A stretch of DNA of 64,000 nt from Symbiodinium natans (GCA_905221605.1 CAJNDS010002327.1:127001-191000), one strand, 5' to 3'. Positions 1 to 12,762 are shown, counted from the first letter of the stretch. Notes: generated by a model not told the origin, from the letters alone. Program-made: numbers and translations.

Positions 1-1268
1 ATGACACAGATTTCCAAGTATCAATTCATCTGGAAAGGATGGGACTCTTCTTAGCGTGACATTAAACCCTAAGAAATGCACATGGGAAAAACAACTGGAT
101 TGGAGCCTCAATGGCTCAGCCGAGGCTCCACACATAAAACTGCGTGTAGCCCCTACCCAACCAACCATGCAGTAAGCACAGGAACAATATTGCATGTAGA
201 TGAATGCAAGTAATAAGCTCTTAGTACCAACAGTCTTCTCTCCATTAAAACATTCCCGAAAAGGTAGAAGCTGCAGCTCCTAAAGAAAGAACAAAATGAA
301 AATGAGCGACAACATAAAATGTATCATGAAATCCTTGATCTACAGACCGTTTTTTAAGGTGAAATACTGGTGGGTTTCCAAGATTTGTAAAAAGCCCATA
401 AAAAGTTCTGTACCAGTTGGATACCAAGACGGTAGTTCCTGTAAAGTATGCTCCTGTACCAGTTTCTAAACCAGTGTACGTATAATGCCCCCAAACAAGA
501 CTTCCAAGAAGAGAAACAGATGATCTGACAAAGACGTTTGGTTGGTTACCGAAGATTCTTGATGGTAAAATCTCAGAAATTAGTAGGGAAATGATCCCAA
601 GGGCAGGAGGCATTAAGTGCAAACTTCTGCAAGAACATGTGTTCTTGGCTGGCTTCTGAACCCCTCCTAAAAGTTTAACTTTTAGGCTCCTTATTGTAGT
701 TTCTACAAAAACCCAAAAAGTAAAGTCTGAAGAGCCAGCCAGAAGAAAGCCAAGTGTTGGGAGAATATAGGATCCTCCAAATATAGGGTCAAAGAGAAAG
801 TGTATTAGAATGAAGATCATCCAATTTTAAAAGAAGTGTACCAGAGAAGGCTGTCAATGTTAATAAAGGCATGAAAGCTGTAATCAAGAAAGCCCCAAGG
901 AAATAATGGGATAATCTTTGATGTCAGATGATAAGATCTCAGGTTTAGAAATGCTGTCCAAAAATTGAGACGTAGGGCACGAAGATATACCAGAGAGGAA
1001 TAATCCAAACATAAGGTTTCCTGTACTTGAAAGGTGATAATGGTGGACAAGATACCACCTCCAAATTCTCAGATTACAGAAAGGATTAGCAAAAGATATG
1101 AAAGTAAAGGTACTAAGATGGGAAAATACTGACTCTAGGAAACACCACCTCTGGAGACCCTTGAAAAATATTTACAAACTAATTCATTTCCAAATCCTCC
1201 AAGCAAGCAAGCAAGGCATTACAAAAAAAAAAGATCATAAGAAAACCATGAGAATTATAGACATTGGC
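1..1268 (-). pseudogene. cox1: cox1 pseudogene, partial (probable nuclear copy of mitochondrial DNA)
   Basis: Minus-strand translation gives cytochrome c oxidase subunit 1 segments in the right order but in changing frames. From about 1265 down they are HGFLMIFFF (before the GGFGN region near 1190), an FPRV segment near 1140, LRSYHLTSKIIPLFPWGF (about 880-940), DPIFGG (about 780), PSRIFGNQP (about 545), LLGSLVWGHYTYTGLETG, AYFTGTTVLVS, HDTFYVVAHFHFVLS (about 255-310) and, in another frame near the left edge, HFLGFNV followed by RRVPSFPD (about 20-80). In functional COX1 these are the haem/copper-binding helices of the terminal respiratory oxidase. At least four frame changes and in-frame stops break it; dinoflagellate RNA editing is substitutional and would not repair indels. 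The 5' end of the gene is missing: similarity stops near 1262-1268, where sequence changes to GC-richer DNA. The 3' end continues beyond base 1. Alternative: a divergent mitochondrial fragment misassembled onto a nuclear contig. Confidence 0.88.
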
Positions 1269-2180
1269 TGAACCCGACGAAGACGACGGAGTCAACCAAA
1301 ATGCAGCTGCAGGGAAGAGGCAAGCCTTACATTTTAGAGTGTTTATAGTGTTTGAATCGGGGGTTTTGTAAGGCATGCGGGAACACACTCATAAAGACAA
1401 GCTAAACTTTGTGTGGCTTTTTGGGGGCTCCGGAGCTGGAACCTTTCATGGGTGCTCTTCATGGACGTCATGAGATTGATGGTCTGGTCAGAGGCCTATA
1501 CGAGACTCGCGAAGCCCCAACAAAAATAAGGCTTTGGGGCCAAGAAGGCACCACAGATCAACCGCATCGTCCTGGATGCGTTCATCATTTCCCCGTCACA
1601 TTCGCCCTTTTATGCCGCATCACACAAAGAGACCTGTTAACGCCTGGTCTGGATAACACTTGTATTCTAAAGAGCAGGCCTCAGGGTTTGGGGTGCCCTC
1701 CCCACCACGCTCCAACGCGCTTTCTCTCTCTCTCTCTCTCTCACTCTCTCGCCTCTCTCTCCCTCTCTCTCTCTCGCCTTTTGTTTACTCGCTCTGCTCT
1801 TCTATCGGTTTATTGGTCAATCTCTGCACAGTCTCGGTGCTGTCAACAAGAAAGGCAAGAAGTGCCTAGACCTCCGCCGTTGTCCTCCACCTGCAAAAGC
1901 AAGGAAATCTGGAACCGTTGCGCCTGAGACATGTTTAGCACGGACAAGTAGTGGTTGTTGAAGCAGAAGCACGAATGTCATGAATGGTGGTTTAACAGAA
2001 GGATGTGGAAGAAGCACGAGATAGCACGAGTATCAGCAGCAGCATCAAGAGCAGGAGCAGTCGCAGCAATCTTGGCAGTGCCCGCGGCACTCATAGTGGC
2101 AACAACAGCAGGAATCGGAAGCAGAAGCAGTGGAAGCAGCCGCTGCGTTTCCACATGTTGATTGCGTAACAGATGAAGAG
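1269..2180. other. Non-coding stretch with (TC)n microsatellite
   Basis: No gene is recognised. The interval begins at the cox1 junction and contains a CT-rich tract (about 1717-1790, mostly TC dinucleotides) and a CAG/GCA-rich stretch near 2030-2140. Open frames on both strands here are composed of low-complexity residues (runs of Ser/Leu, Ala) and are not credible genes. Confidence 0.5.
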
Positions 2181-2743
2181 TGCTACAGATAGAAGCAATG
2201 CTTACAACAGTCAGTCGCAAAGCGTGTGTTCCCCACGTTGTGAAAATTGTGAAAGGTGAAGGCGCCATTGCGTGCTTGGGTGCAAACAAACATGCCGGTG
2301 TGGGCCATCAGGCCAATCAGCCAGTCTAAGTCTCCGCGATGGTTGGAGAAGATCAAGGACTGCACAGCCACTGCACAGCGAGTTTTGTGAGTCTTTGAGG
2401 GCATGGAGAGTTGTCATGGCAAAGAAATTACAAGTTTCAGGCTGTACTGCTGGCAGCGATTCGCTCAGAACAGTTGCCTGATTGTAGCCCAAACTCTGCA
2501 GGATATCTGCCTCGAGAAGGACAGGACAGTTATATACAGTTATGCCGCAGCTGTTGCTTCGAGAGGGGAGACGGGCAGGCAGCGAGCACAACGTACCTCA
2601 TGACGGGGTGCATTGTGTGCAAAACGTCAAGCACTGAAGCATAACGCTTCGAGCATGTTGTGCAACCCCGTTCATTCCTTGACACTCACAAACGACGCTC
2701 GACTTTGCAGCAGCTTTCATCTTGCACCATAGGCACCTTGACA

Positions 2744-3272
2744 TCACCCTCGCCGTAGATGTATACCCTGGGTTGATCTCAGGCAGTCTTTCACTTGACG
2801 AAGCTTCACCTTCACTTTCCCAATCCGAAGCCCTGGCCTGCTACCAGCATACTGCATCAAGTAGAGGAAAGGCCTTTTGTCAGGGTGGCATTCAGCTAGG
2901 AAGCATGCCCCAAGAATGGCACAGCGATCCCAAACTGAAACCTTCTGCCCCATGATATGCACAGCTCCAAACATCCCTGGAAGCATTTGCAGTTGTTCCC
3001 TGCTGTCTTTTCTTGCGCCATCTTGCGCCCATCAATCGTTATGCGCTGGACCGCTTTCCTTCACATTAGCAGGCATGCCTGTGCATGACCTCGACGATTA
3101 ATCGTATCGCCTGCGTGTACTCCTGCAGGCAGCAGGAAGCAGATGCAAGCATTCGCTTTGAAGCCAAGTGCATGACGCCACGCAAACTGCTCCAATCCTT
3201 GCGGAGTCCCGCCACCCAAAGGATCAGGCAAAGCACCTGCAGAACACACATCTTGCTTGTTGTGTTTTGCAC
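2744..3272 (-). CDS. Weak exon candidates, unknown protein
   Basis: Two minus-strand frames have protein-like composition: about 3070-3270 (includes KDWSSLRGVMHLASKRM) and about 2760-2985 (includes ECHPDKRPFLYLMQ, then a Lys/Arg/Val-rich tail). No family is recognised, splice joints between them were not established, and the opposite strand is also open. They could be chance ORFs. Confidence 0.15.
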
Positions 3273-6200
3273 TTCTTGCAGTGGCTTTCATTCAAAACTC
3301 TTTGTTTTGCTTTGGACACTCCATTTGACACTTCCTTCTGCTTTCCCGCTTCCTTTTGGCACTTCCGAACCGCTATGCCGCTTTCTCATTCTCCCCTTTT
3401 GCCTGGAGCACGTTGCAGCAGACAGCGAGCCACAGCATGGCCGGAACGGCCTGCGTGTTGGGGAACAAGCACAAAAGTCGCATGAGATGATGAAAATCCC
3501 TAAGAGAAGCGACGAGTGCTCTGAACGTCGCAGTCAAGAGCGAGGTCAAGAAAGAATGTCGGCAGTGTCCCTGGGCACATCATGGTTCTCAATAATAAAC
3601 ATGCAGACGAGAATCCAGCAGCGCAGGCAACCCCTCGGCTGGACGGGGTGTGATTGCTTCGAACTTCGGGTAGCCTGTCACCGATTCCTTCCTCCCGTTG
3701 AATAGAACATTTGAAGTTCACAAGCCGGGTTTCTACATCTCCGCGGGAGGTGCAAACGAGCGACTGAGCTTTTGCATCGCTGCCAGTCCATGGCTGTGAA
3801 AGTTTTGTCGCCGACAGCCGATTTATTGGATAAAGCATGTGGCTCTGGATGGCTTGGGCTCTAGGCGCAACTTGCATGGAACTGAAGAGTAGGCTGAGTA
3901 GACAGGGCCATGGCGTGCAAGACTCCACGGCAGCGCTGCCAGTGGAGAGCTGAAGTGCTGGGCCCGACTTCATCTGCTGGAGCTTCCCATCTCTACCGAA
4001 ATATTGGCAGTATCTTGTCATGGATTTTCTGGACAAGGCCCACCACCGGAACCAAAAAAAGCCGGGCACGCCATGGCAAACACATGATAACACATGAGAT
4101 ATTGCCAAGTTGGCAAACATGAACTGCCACACTTTTAGCTGACAGAGGTCACGTTTCAGTCAGTTGATGTCGCGTTTTCCAGTCCTAACACTCTGAAGGG
4201 CAGCTACAGCTACGGTCACCGAATTTAGGCGGCCATGTTCGAGCTGCTTTCGCTCCAAGAATCGTTGAAGCTCGGCGCAGAGACTTGTGTCTGCACGTGC
4301 CGGCATGGTCCGTCGACGAGTCGAACGTCAGGCGTCTCGCCATTTTGACAAGCGCCTACAGTGGCTTGCAGCCCTCGGTCTTCGGAGAGGCGCTTGGGGA
4401 ACCTTCACCGCGACTGCAGGTCGCATATGGTCGCATTACGAGAACTTCGGAACTTGGACAACGGAGGCCTTCCAAATCCTACAAAAGGACAACACTGCAG
4501 TTGTATTTCAACTCACCTACTCTCCCCACCCCGGGTCTGCTTAGATCTGCCGCGCCGTTCATCGCTAGAGGGCCCGATCCTCATCCCCAGAGCGCCCACC
4601 CCCAGGACATTTCACTCAGTAGCCCTGAAGGCTCCTACATTCCTGGAGCGCCTACCGACAAAGCATCCCCAACGACAACGACAGAGCATCCCCAGCACCC
4701 AGAAATCCCTGGAGAATTTATTGGAGTGTCCCACAAAGTACCTTTGCAACGCCCACCCCGGGTTATGCCACCACTAGAGAATCCCTGGATGTCCCTGGAG
4801 TGCTCAAGGATGATCCCTGCACCTGCCCTTCAAGACACCGAAACCGCGTCCAATGGTTTAAGTCGACTGCATCATGACCTGACGACATGCAAAACGCACC
4901 ATATCCTGAGAAACCTACCAAATGCTGATGCAGCCAGCTGACACTGGATGACCACCCTTCATCACCTATCAATCTTAGAGAACATTTGAACATGACCTTT
5001 GATGGTCTGCAGGTAATGTGGATCTACCAGCTTGAGCATGATTCTAGATTGGACGAAGCCTGCTCCCTGCGGCTGCCCTGCTGCTGCTCACAGCTCTTCA
5101 GCTGAAAAGTGTCAGGCCTGGTCAGGCAACATTCAACAATCTTCAGCAGCAGCATTCCATTTGATACAGAGGAAACATGCAGGTAGATCATGACCGATTC
5201 TGGCAAAGCAGATAGATAGACACAATCCATGCAATCCCGTAGTGTTGCTTGGAGTTGAGAACGAGAGAGGGATAGGGACCTCGAACAACCGTCTTCGGTC
5301 AGTATATACACGACATGAGATAACAGACGTTTGTCGCGCAAGTTGAGGGCCAAGAGAATCTAGGTTTCATGGTCTGGCTTGGCAAACTACCCAGTTCCTC
5401 CTGCCTGTACAGGTGGAGACCTGCTGCTCAAATGCCGGATCTTGCGCTCAAGGACAGAAGCATCCACCTTCAACGCTCATGGGAAGTTGTACAGTTATCT
5501 TAAGTCATATTCCATGGATGCTATCTTCGCTCTACATCAGCGCATGTCTACCATGCACTTACGGTTTTCGTATGACAGCGTTTTGCAGCTAACAGCCTGC
5601 CCTGTATCCGATTGCCGCATGGTACAAAACGAATGGAGAGAGCCTTTGCGTGTGTGTGTGTGTGTGTGTGCAAAAAATATTTGTGCAAAGACATGCCATG
5701 CATTGTATGTGAAGAACTGAGTTGAATACGTGAGGGTGGAGTGGTAGCAAGAGCAGAGTATTGCCAGAAATGACAAGCGCGTGGCCGACACGATAGAAAG
5801 GCCTGTCAGACGAGAAGCTGCAGGAGATGAGTTGAGATGAGCGAGGTGAAGTTCATGTGAGCGATGTGGGACTGGGAAGACTTCAAAATCCCAAGTTTCT
5901 AATCTCACACCAAGTCGGTCCAAATCTCAACCCAAAACCAAAACACCCCAAATCTCGAGTCTCGACTGGTGCTGCCTGGGCCGTCTCTAGCAGCTGATGC
6001 GCTTCATCCTTCCCAAAACAGAAGCACGTCAAAGACGCGAGGGAAGGCACAGCTCCTGCACCTCACGTCCTACACCTCTCGTACCAGGCACACCGTGGCT
6101 GCGCTCGGCTCTCCTGCTCTCTCAAAGCGCGGGCATCCCGGCGGCGCAGCTCCTGCACCTGAACAGGACTGTAAACTTTACAGCCGACCAGATTCTACAC

Positions 6201-6745
6201 ATGTGGTCTGCACGGGAGACGTGCACTTGCCCTGGCCCTGTATTGTCGTTCGGACCTGCAGCTGCTTCTGCTGAAGAGCGTCCTGCACCAAACAATTGGA
6301 GCAGAAAAGTGCCATCCTTTCGCGGTGCCCTCCGCTCCCGCAAGTCAGTAGGAACGTACAGATCGGTCTCAGGTGCAAGGCGCGTTCCATTTTGTCGAAT
6401 CTCTGATCTGACGATATGAATATTGCCGGAAATGGACGAGACATACCCACTGCAAGACACCACTGTCTCACCACCTTGTCCCCAGCCCGGTGTGGGAGCT
6501 TGGTTGAAAGAGAGCAAGACCTATAAGAGCTCGAAAGGAGGCGTCCAAACTCAAACAAAGCCACCAGGCCCAAAGCCCAAAGACAGCACACTGCTTGCAA
6601 GGATGGACCGAACAAGCTCTCACGCTTCGTCTGAAACAAGAGAACCTACTGCACTTCAACATCGGTTCTGCACCGGTCTCCTGCAGCTGCCAGACCTTGC
6701 AGGCACAGCCATACGAGTACGACGCTGCATGACACTGCGACATGA
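3273..6745. other. Mostly featureless; (GT)n microsatellite at 5648-5670
   Basis: No recognisable gene. Overlapping open frames occur on both strands (for example plus strand 4287-4544 and 4285-4941) but none shows a known motif. The 4560-4820 segment has loose CCCTGGAG-type repetition reminiscent of the minisatellite at 12.8 kb. A GT dinucleotide run lies at about 5648-5670. Confidence 0.35.
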
Positions 6746-6753
6746 CCGCACAT

Positions 6754-6785
6754 GCAGGCATTTGCAGGCATTTGCAGGCATTTGG
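6754..6785. repeat. Short 11 bp tandem repeat (GCAGGCATTT(T) type, three copies)
   Basis: Three consecutive copies of a GCAGGCATTT-type unit are visible directly. Small and probably of no functional consequence. Confidence 0.8.
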
Positions 6786-7318
6786 GACTGTTGAAACCTT
6801 CCCGTCGACCCCAGCTCGGTGGCGCGGCGTGTTGAATCGTGTTGGCGTGCTCTGATCTCCCTGACAAAACCCTGCGCCGGCTTGTGAAGAGCCGGAAGCT
6901 AAGCCGAGCAACTGGCAACTACGAAATACCTACTGGGTGGAGGCCCCTTCGCGCCGGTGCGCCTATGGGCCTGCGGGTTGTGCACGTGCGTTCCCCAAAG
7001 GGATCCAGGGGGCAATCCAAGGGGCATCTGCAAGGCTTTCCAGCGAATGGCCATGGCATCGGTTCTTGCCGCCAGGCCAAAAATATTGCATCAAGCCTTG
7101 TACAGCAGGCCTGGGCGTCACCGAGAGTCGCTGCCTGCTCTGGCATAGAACTCATGACCACCTCGCATGAAACGCATTTGTCAAAATCACAACACGTTTC
7201 GCACCTAAAAATGGCTGATACTTGATATCTGCAGAAGAGCCACACAAGCACGCTGACGAAGGTCTTCAGCCTGGAAGACACACTACGCACTGAAGCAGAG
7301 ATACTACGTTGAAGACTT

Positions 7319-10300
7319 CTAGCAGTGGAAGTGGACCTCTTTCTGCAAGCTCTCAATTTTCGCATCCAGGATGGCTATCCTCCAGGGCTGCTCTCTCACA
7401 AAACTGCTTCCAACTAAGTGAAAGCAAGAACAATTCTGTGAACCAAGTTGGGTCTGCACGTTTGATCCCTCGTCCCCATTTGGGTGGTAGAAGACGATGA
7501 GCAGTTGCAACCACACACACAAAGAACATACCAACATGTGCCAACATGTGGCCGAACTGACATATCTGGCACCTCGCCTGCAACAGAACTTCATATGGAC
7601 GTGCTCGATTACTGAAAGGAAACGATATGATACGGAGCGGCTTCTGAGGTCCTTCTCTCCATCCTCTGGCGATCCTTGTCCAATAGCTCCTAGCAAGCAC
7701 GTCTTGCCCATTTAGCTCAAACACAATTTTGGTCAGCTCCAACATTTTGGGCGAGCAAACTCTCTCGCCACACTCCGACTGAGAAACACCGACCAGCGCT
7801 AGCTTTGAGGAGTGACTTGCACGCGGACAGCCCACACGGCAAGGAACGCAGTCTTTTAGTTTTAGCCGCCTTGGTCTGGGCACAAGATCCGATGTGCCGA
7901 AGCCAAACGACGATGGGACCAGTATTGGACTTGCATTGAGCTGCATCATGCAACAGGGCAATGGCAGGGAGACGGAAGTAAGGCACTGATCGAAACAGAC
8001 TAGCCACAGCAGTTTCCCTGTTAGCCTTGGCAAGAGGGCGAGTGACAAGCGTAGGCGGCGGCAGGACTCAAGCAGTTTCTCGGGCTCCAGGTAGAAAGTG
8101 CAGGTACGAACATCAAAATGCCAACCTATCCAGACCACGGAGAAAATCATGCTTGGCCACCGAAACCAAAGCGGCGGACAAGCAGGCAACCCTGGCCCAG
8201 AATACCCAGCTGATGCTGCCTTGTCCCTTCGCAGCTCCAGCACCTCGCGGCTGGTGTTGGCGAAGTTGCTGTGCGAGTTCTTCAAATCCTTTCGGCTGGA
8301 ATAGCTCAGGCTTCTTGGCTTCTTGCAAAGCTTTCAATTCGATCCATTTGGCCTTCACGTTTGCCTCCAGCCGGCTTCGTCGCGCCAACGCTTGCTGACA
8401 GTGGTCCTTGCAGGCAGACGGACCGGCAACAACTCAGGACTCGAAAGAGAAAGCAACACGGTGAATTGGCGCAAGCTCTGAGTGGATGGCCTGCAGGTCA
8501 CAGAGCTCTTGCCGAAGAGCTGTGCTTTGCTGCGAAGCTTGCGCCTCACGGCTGCTGGTCAAGAGATCTGTTCCTGTGGCCCATCGTGGCCCATTCTAAT
8601 TTCCCACCTGGTCTTTGGCACGCTGCGCGCGCAGGCGCTCTGCCTCTGCACGGAGCTGCGCTGCCTTCACAATCCAATAGAAGAACAACCAGGAGAAGAG
8701 CACAATATATAACAGGATGCCAGATTGCATTCACATGGTGTGGCAGGTGCATGTTAGTTAGCATCGGCATCACATTGATGCATGGATGTACGTGGCGGGC
8801 GCCCGATTTTTCAGCCGTTTGGAAATCAGGACTCTCACTTGTTGGGGTTCGTCGCTCCTTTCGGATAGGATTCGCAGCTTCATAAAGGGCTTGGGTTTCC
8901 GTGAGAAGGCTCTGGGAAGGACCTTCGAACTTGGGTCTTCACCCAGCTTTGATAGTTCTTGGAGATGCATCAATTAAGAGAAACTTCGCGGCTTCAGCTC
9001 TGGAATGCTCACGAGCAGTCGGGGCGTCACTGGCATCCCTTGCAACTCAGAGCATGCAAAACAAGCGCGCGACCTTGTGCACCGCGCATAGAGAGGCGTA
9101 CGTCTCTTGGGCTAGGCATGCTGTCATGCATACGGAGCTCTCTGTCCCCTCTCTCCCAGCCGTTTCTATCAATTTGATGTTGGCACTTCATTGCAAATAA
9201 TTGCAAACGTGGTAGGCTTGTGGAAGCAACTGTAGACCGCCGAGCATGATGCCTGTGTGTCCTGCGCTCTTGCTTGTCCATCCGGCCACCGGAAACATGA
9301 TGCTTGGCTTCTTAATGCCATTGCTGATGTTCGCAATCGTGACTTGGATGGCCGCTATGGCCGTAGCTAGGTCTTGTTTTCTCGTTGTTTGTTTTTGGGT
9401 TTTCGGCGCTCCGCGCCTGTTAAGTCTTGCAATTTCTGCGCTCCTCACATTTGCTGCCTTTGGGTCTTATGTATGTATGTTCTTGCTGAGCAGCTAAGGA
9501 AGGGTGTTTAGCCTTCGGGCTTCAGCTAACGGCCTTATCGACCTGTCGCTCTTCGAGGGGGCGTCTGTGGTCTGCGGCATTGTCTACATGCATACGCCAT
9601 TTGGACCTCTTCATCGGTTTAAGAACAGGCAGACCACCACACTTTGTTGCCTACGAAACACTGCCAACTTGTGACCCTGAGATGACACCAAAGCTACCAT
9701 GCCTAAACCTCGCACAAGCGACGGCTGATCCCGAAGCGTCCAACAAGCCCGATATCTTCTGGCAAGTTCATAGCTTTGCCTCCTAGGCCCTCCCGGACTT
9801 GGGAAACCTCCGTTGCTATGATGGGACATGATGGGATGTCCCGGCCTCTTCCTTCAGAGGCTCCACGCTTGGGGCAGGCCTCACAAGCAACAGGTTGGAA
9901 AGGCTGACAATGCGGAAAGGCTGACAGTGCGGAATCCAGGTTGCTCGAAAAGGCTGTCACCCTCAACACATCCCGAGCTAGGAATTGCACTCGTCCCGCT
10001 TGCTGTGGCTAACGATGTCCGTCAAGTTGCCTGCGCAGCTTGGCCATGTCAACTGCTATGGCAAAAGATGCCTTTCATGCGGCTTTTGTTTTCATGGTAT
10101 GGCTATGGGCTATTTTGACGAGATAAAACCTCTGCAACTGCCTTTCGGGCATCTTGCTCCTTCAGCTGCTCAGGGGCTAAGCAAGTGGTACTTACACTAA
10201 GAACCAGGAGGTAGGTGGGGGGAGGGTGTAGGGGGGGAGTTGGGGGGGGGGGGGCTGGGCGACACCGAACCATATATATGTGCATACTGAGGTTCTTGGA

Positions 10301-10754
10301 AACATGAACCCAAAAAAAACAAGCCAACAAAAACTAAACAAAAGAACAATATTCTGACGCTCTTGGAAGAAGGGAACCATTACCCGTGACGTCAAGAGTT
10401 TGGAAATAGTTGTCCTTTAATTGTTGTTCTTGGGTTTTGTGTTTATTGGTTTTGTTTACGGGGGGTTTTGCTTTTTGGTTTGGTCATGTTGGGCTTCCTC
10501 TTTCCATGAGTCTCAGAAGAATGTTGCTAACTCTTTGGTTCGGGCCTTTTGTTTTGGGCGGTTTTGTTTGTCTAAGTTGGGTGTTTTTGGCGCTTCTGGG
10601 TTCTAAGTAGATCGGGGGGGGGGGGGGGGGGGGGGGCGGGGCCCGGGGGGGGGGGAGGTTATGGGTATATGTATACATATGTCAATATGTCAATATGTCA
10701 ATATGTCAATATGTCAATATGTCAATATGCCAATATGTCAATGTGTCAATATGT

Positions 10755-10798
<44 letters not shown>

Positions 10799-12014
10799 CA
10801 CATTTATATATACATAGATGTTGGGCTAGAAATGGGCCGATGTTGTCGCGCCTATGTCCTTCAGCTGACTTTGCTGCTCCATGTGCAGCCTGGCAACGAC
10901 AAGAAAAGTGCCACGCTGACAGGCTCGACTCCCTTTAGGCAGTCACATGCCGTGGGGTTGACATGGGGGTCAGCGAAAAGACTTCGGACCTCTTCACAAG
11001 TAACCGTCATCATAGAATATTCTTAAACATGAGCTACAACTGGCACGACCCTGCGCATGCTGCCTCACAAGATGGCCGTCCTTCTTTGCACACGTACAGG
11101 TAGCAACGAATGGGACTTGACTGGGGTACAGGTGTTAAGAGTGTAGAGCACTTCTCAGCAAGCTTTCCCTTCGTTTCTCGTCCCAAGAGCAATCCTAGCT
11201 TAACATCAATATCGATGAAAGAGGATTGAGGAAGTCTGAAGCAGTTTTGGCACTCTCTATACAGAGACTCCAGCGACGACAAAAACTCTGCCGAAAAGGC
11301 CGATATAAAGGAGGTCAGACGTACAGCATCGGATTGGGATCTGCAGATATGAGATTTTGCCCTGGCAGCTTGCTAATGTCTACTCCAGCGACCCAACCAT
11401 GCAAAAAGGACACAAAAGAGAAACTCGCAGCTCGCAAGGCTTGCTTTTGTGGCCTTTGGAGGACACGATCCTCCAGCTCCTTGCGCTTCTCTTGCGCCTG
11501 TCTGCAGAAGCAAGCAGAGTCGAACCTTTTTCTGCGGAGCATTCTTCTCCTCAACAGCCACCAACCCACCTGCGCATAGGACATTTCCAGGAGCTCGCAA
11601 TCTGCCTCGAGCACCTCTTAAAGCGCTCTGGCTGCTCTGGGGTGTTTGAACTATTGTGCACCTTGGCTTCTACATCTTCTACTTTAATCAAAAAGATGCA
11701 CTCTCTCTTGAAGCAGAAGAAAGGCACCAAAACTAAGCAAAACGTTGCAGGAAAAAAATGCAAATTGGGCGCCTGAAGCTGCTGCAACATCCACACGGGC
11801 GCTGCCCCCTTAGCATCCCGAAAAGGCCCGAAGCTTCAGACTTGGTGTTGTTTGTCACGGCATTGTCTGTGGAGTGCAGAATCGCCATTTTGTTTGCAAG
11901 TGTTGACGTGACGCGGCGCACCTGTGGAGGCAGTTGGCTTGCCGCAGCCGCGTGCAATTCAGCCTTGGAAACTTCGAGAACGATCAGCAGCTTCAAATGC
12001 TTCAAGGCTCTCAT
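7319..12014 (-). CDS. Putative multi-exon coiled-coil protein gene (fragmentary model)
   Basis: A run of minus-strand exon-like segments with heptad-rich, Lys/Glu/Arg/Leu/Gln-rich translations. Clearest pieces: 11922-12014 (31 codons, MRALKHLKLLIVLEVSKAEL..., after CAG and before a GTGCGC donor); 11570-11614 (15 codons, VLEADCELLEMSYAQ, between AG and GTGGG); about 11460-11500 (AQEKRKELEDR); about 11190-11285 (SSLESLYRECQNC); about 10140-10185 (QLKEQDARKAVAE); about 10040-10070 (MAKLRRQLDG); about 9370-9440; about 8620-8675 (KAAQLRAEAERLRAQRAKDQ); about 8480-8550 (SREAQASQQSTALRQELCDL); about 8230-8390 (SRLEANVKAKWIELKALQEA); about 7710-7780 (MLELTKIVFELNGQDV); about 7319-7390 (AILDAKIESLQKEVHF). 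Joints between most pieces were not phase-checked and the ends are unknown. Coiled-coil proteins of this type often serve cytoskeletal or scaffolding roles, but no specific family is recognised. It may be one gene or two. Confidence 0.45.
10207..10255. repeat. G-rich tract
   Basis: A stretch of GGGGG-type runs with few interruptions, ending in a run of about ten G on the plus strand. It has potential for G-quadruplex formation. It lies inside the putative coiled-coil gene, probably in an intron. Confidence 0.8.
10613..10657. repeat. Poly-G tract (interrupted)
   Basis: About 45 bases almost entirely G, broken by a few C and A. It could be genuine or partly an assembly artefact, since homopolymers of this length are error-prone. 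Confidence 0.85.
10679..10798. repeat. (GTCAATAT)n octamer array running into (AT)n and poly-T
   Basis: About ten consecutive 8 bp GTCAATAT units, with single substitutions in two of them, pass directly into about 17 AT dinucleotides and then a T run. The octamer and AT array share phase at the join (…CAATATATAT), suggesting the AT array expanded from the last octamer. Not coding. Confidence 0.92.
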
Positions 12015-12550
12015 CTGCCACGATCTGAACATGTCTGAACCATGTCGCTGACCATCTTGCTTTGGGCCTCGCATCGTCGCACCAGTCTGCCCGTGTTGGG
12101 CTCAAGCGACCCGGTGTCCCACAATTATGATGCAATGAACTATCCTTTGCTGGAACTTCTGCTTATGTACAAACTGGACCACCGAGGGTTTCCACGCCTT
12201 GCCCGAATCCAGAGCAACTGAGAAAAGTACAGGTCCGATATGCTTCACCATGCTTCACTATGCTTCAATGCCAGGGACATTTCCAAACCAACTCAAGGCG
12301 CGTAGACCATCGCAGATCCCAGTCAGTTCCGCGTGTTAGATTGTGCGCCTCAGCGTTGGGGGGTAGCTCGCCGAACCTGCAAAGGTGCATTGGTGAGCAG
12401 CGCAGCTCAAACTCAAGCCCAGGCAGACTGACATCTCCAGCATGTGTCCCTTGACCATTCGACCGGCACGTTGATGATAATTGGGCTACTTTTCCATTGC
12501 GCCATGCGAGGCCATGCGAGGCTTAAACTGCCCGACAAACGCTTAGAAAA
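12015..12550. other. No recognised feature
   Basis: Unique-looking moderate-GC sequence with no credible ORF or repeat. It contains CATGCTTCA repeated near 12240 and GCCATGCGAG repeated near 12500. Confidence 0.35.
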
Positions 12551-12559
12551 CTGCAAGGT

Positions 12560-12715
12560 TATATGAGCTTGCCAATGAAAACCTCGATTTTCGTACTTTA
12601 GAGGAAAACCTCTGTGATCTCCTTATTCTTATAGGAAACTCGTATTTTCTTTGCATTTGAATCATGAAACCGCTATCCTCTCTATATTTGCTAGGAAAAC
12701 CTCATTGCTGTATTT
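12560..12715 (-). repeat. Degenerate ~30 bp array (GAGGTTTTCCTA motif), minus orientation
   Basis: Read on the minus strand, the motif GAGGTTTTCCTA followed by A/T-rich sequence and TAGAGA recurs about four times at roughly 30 bp spacing, with substitutions. The same motif array occurs in plus orientation at 13.97-14.18 kb. Confidence 0.6.
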
Positions 12716-12762
12716 GTTTAGCCGGGCGCGGGATTTAAGACGTACCTTGATTTAAAAAAGTA

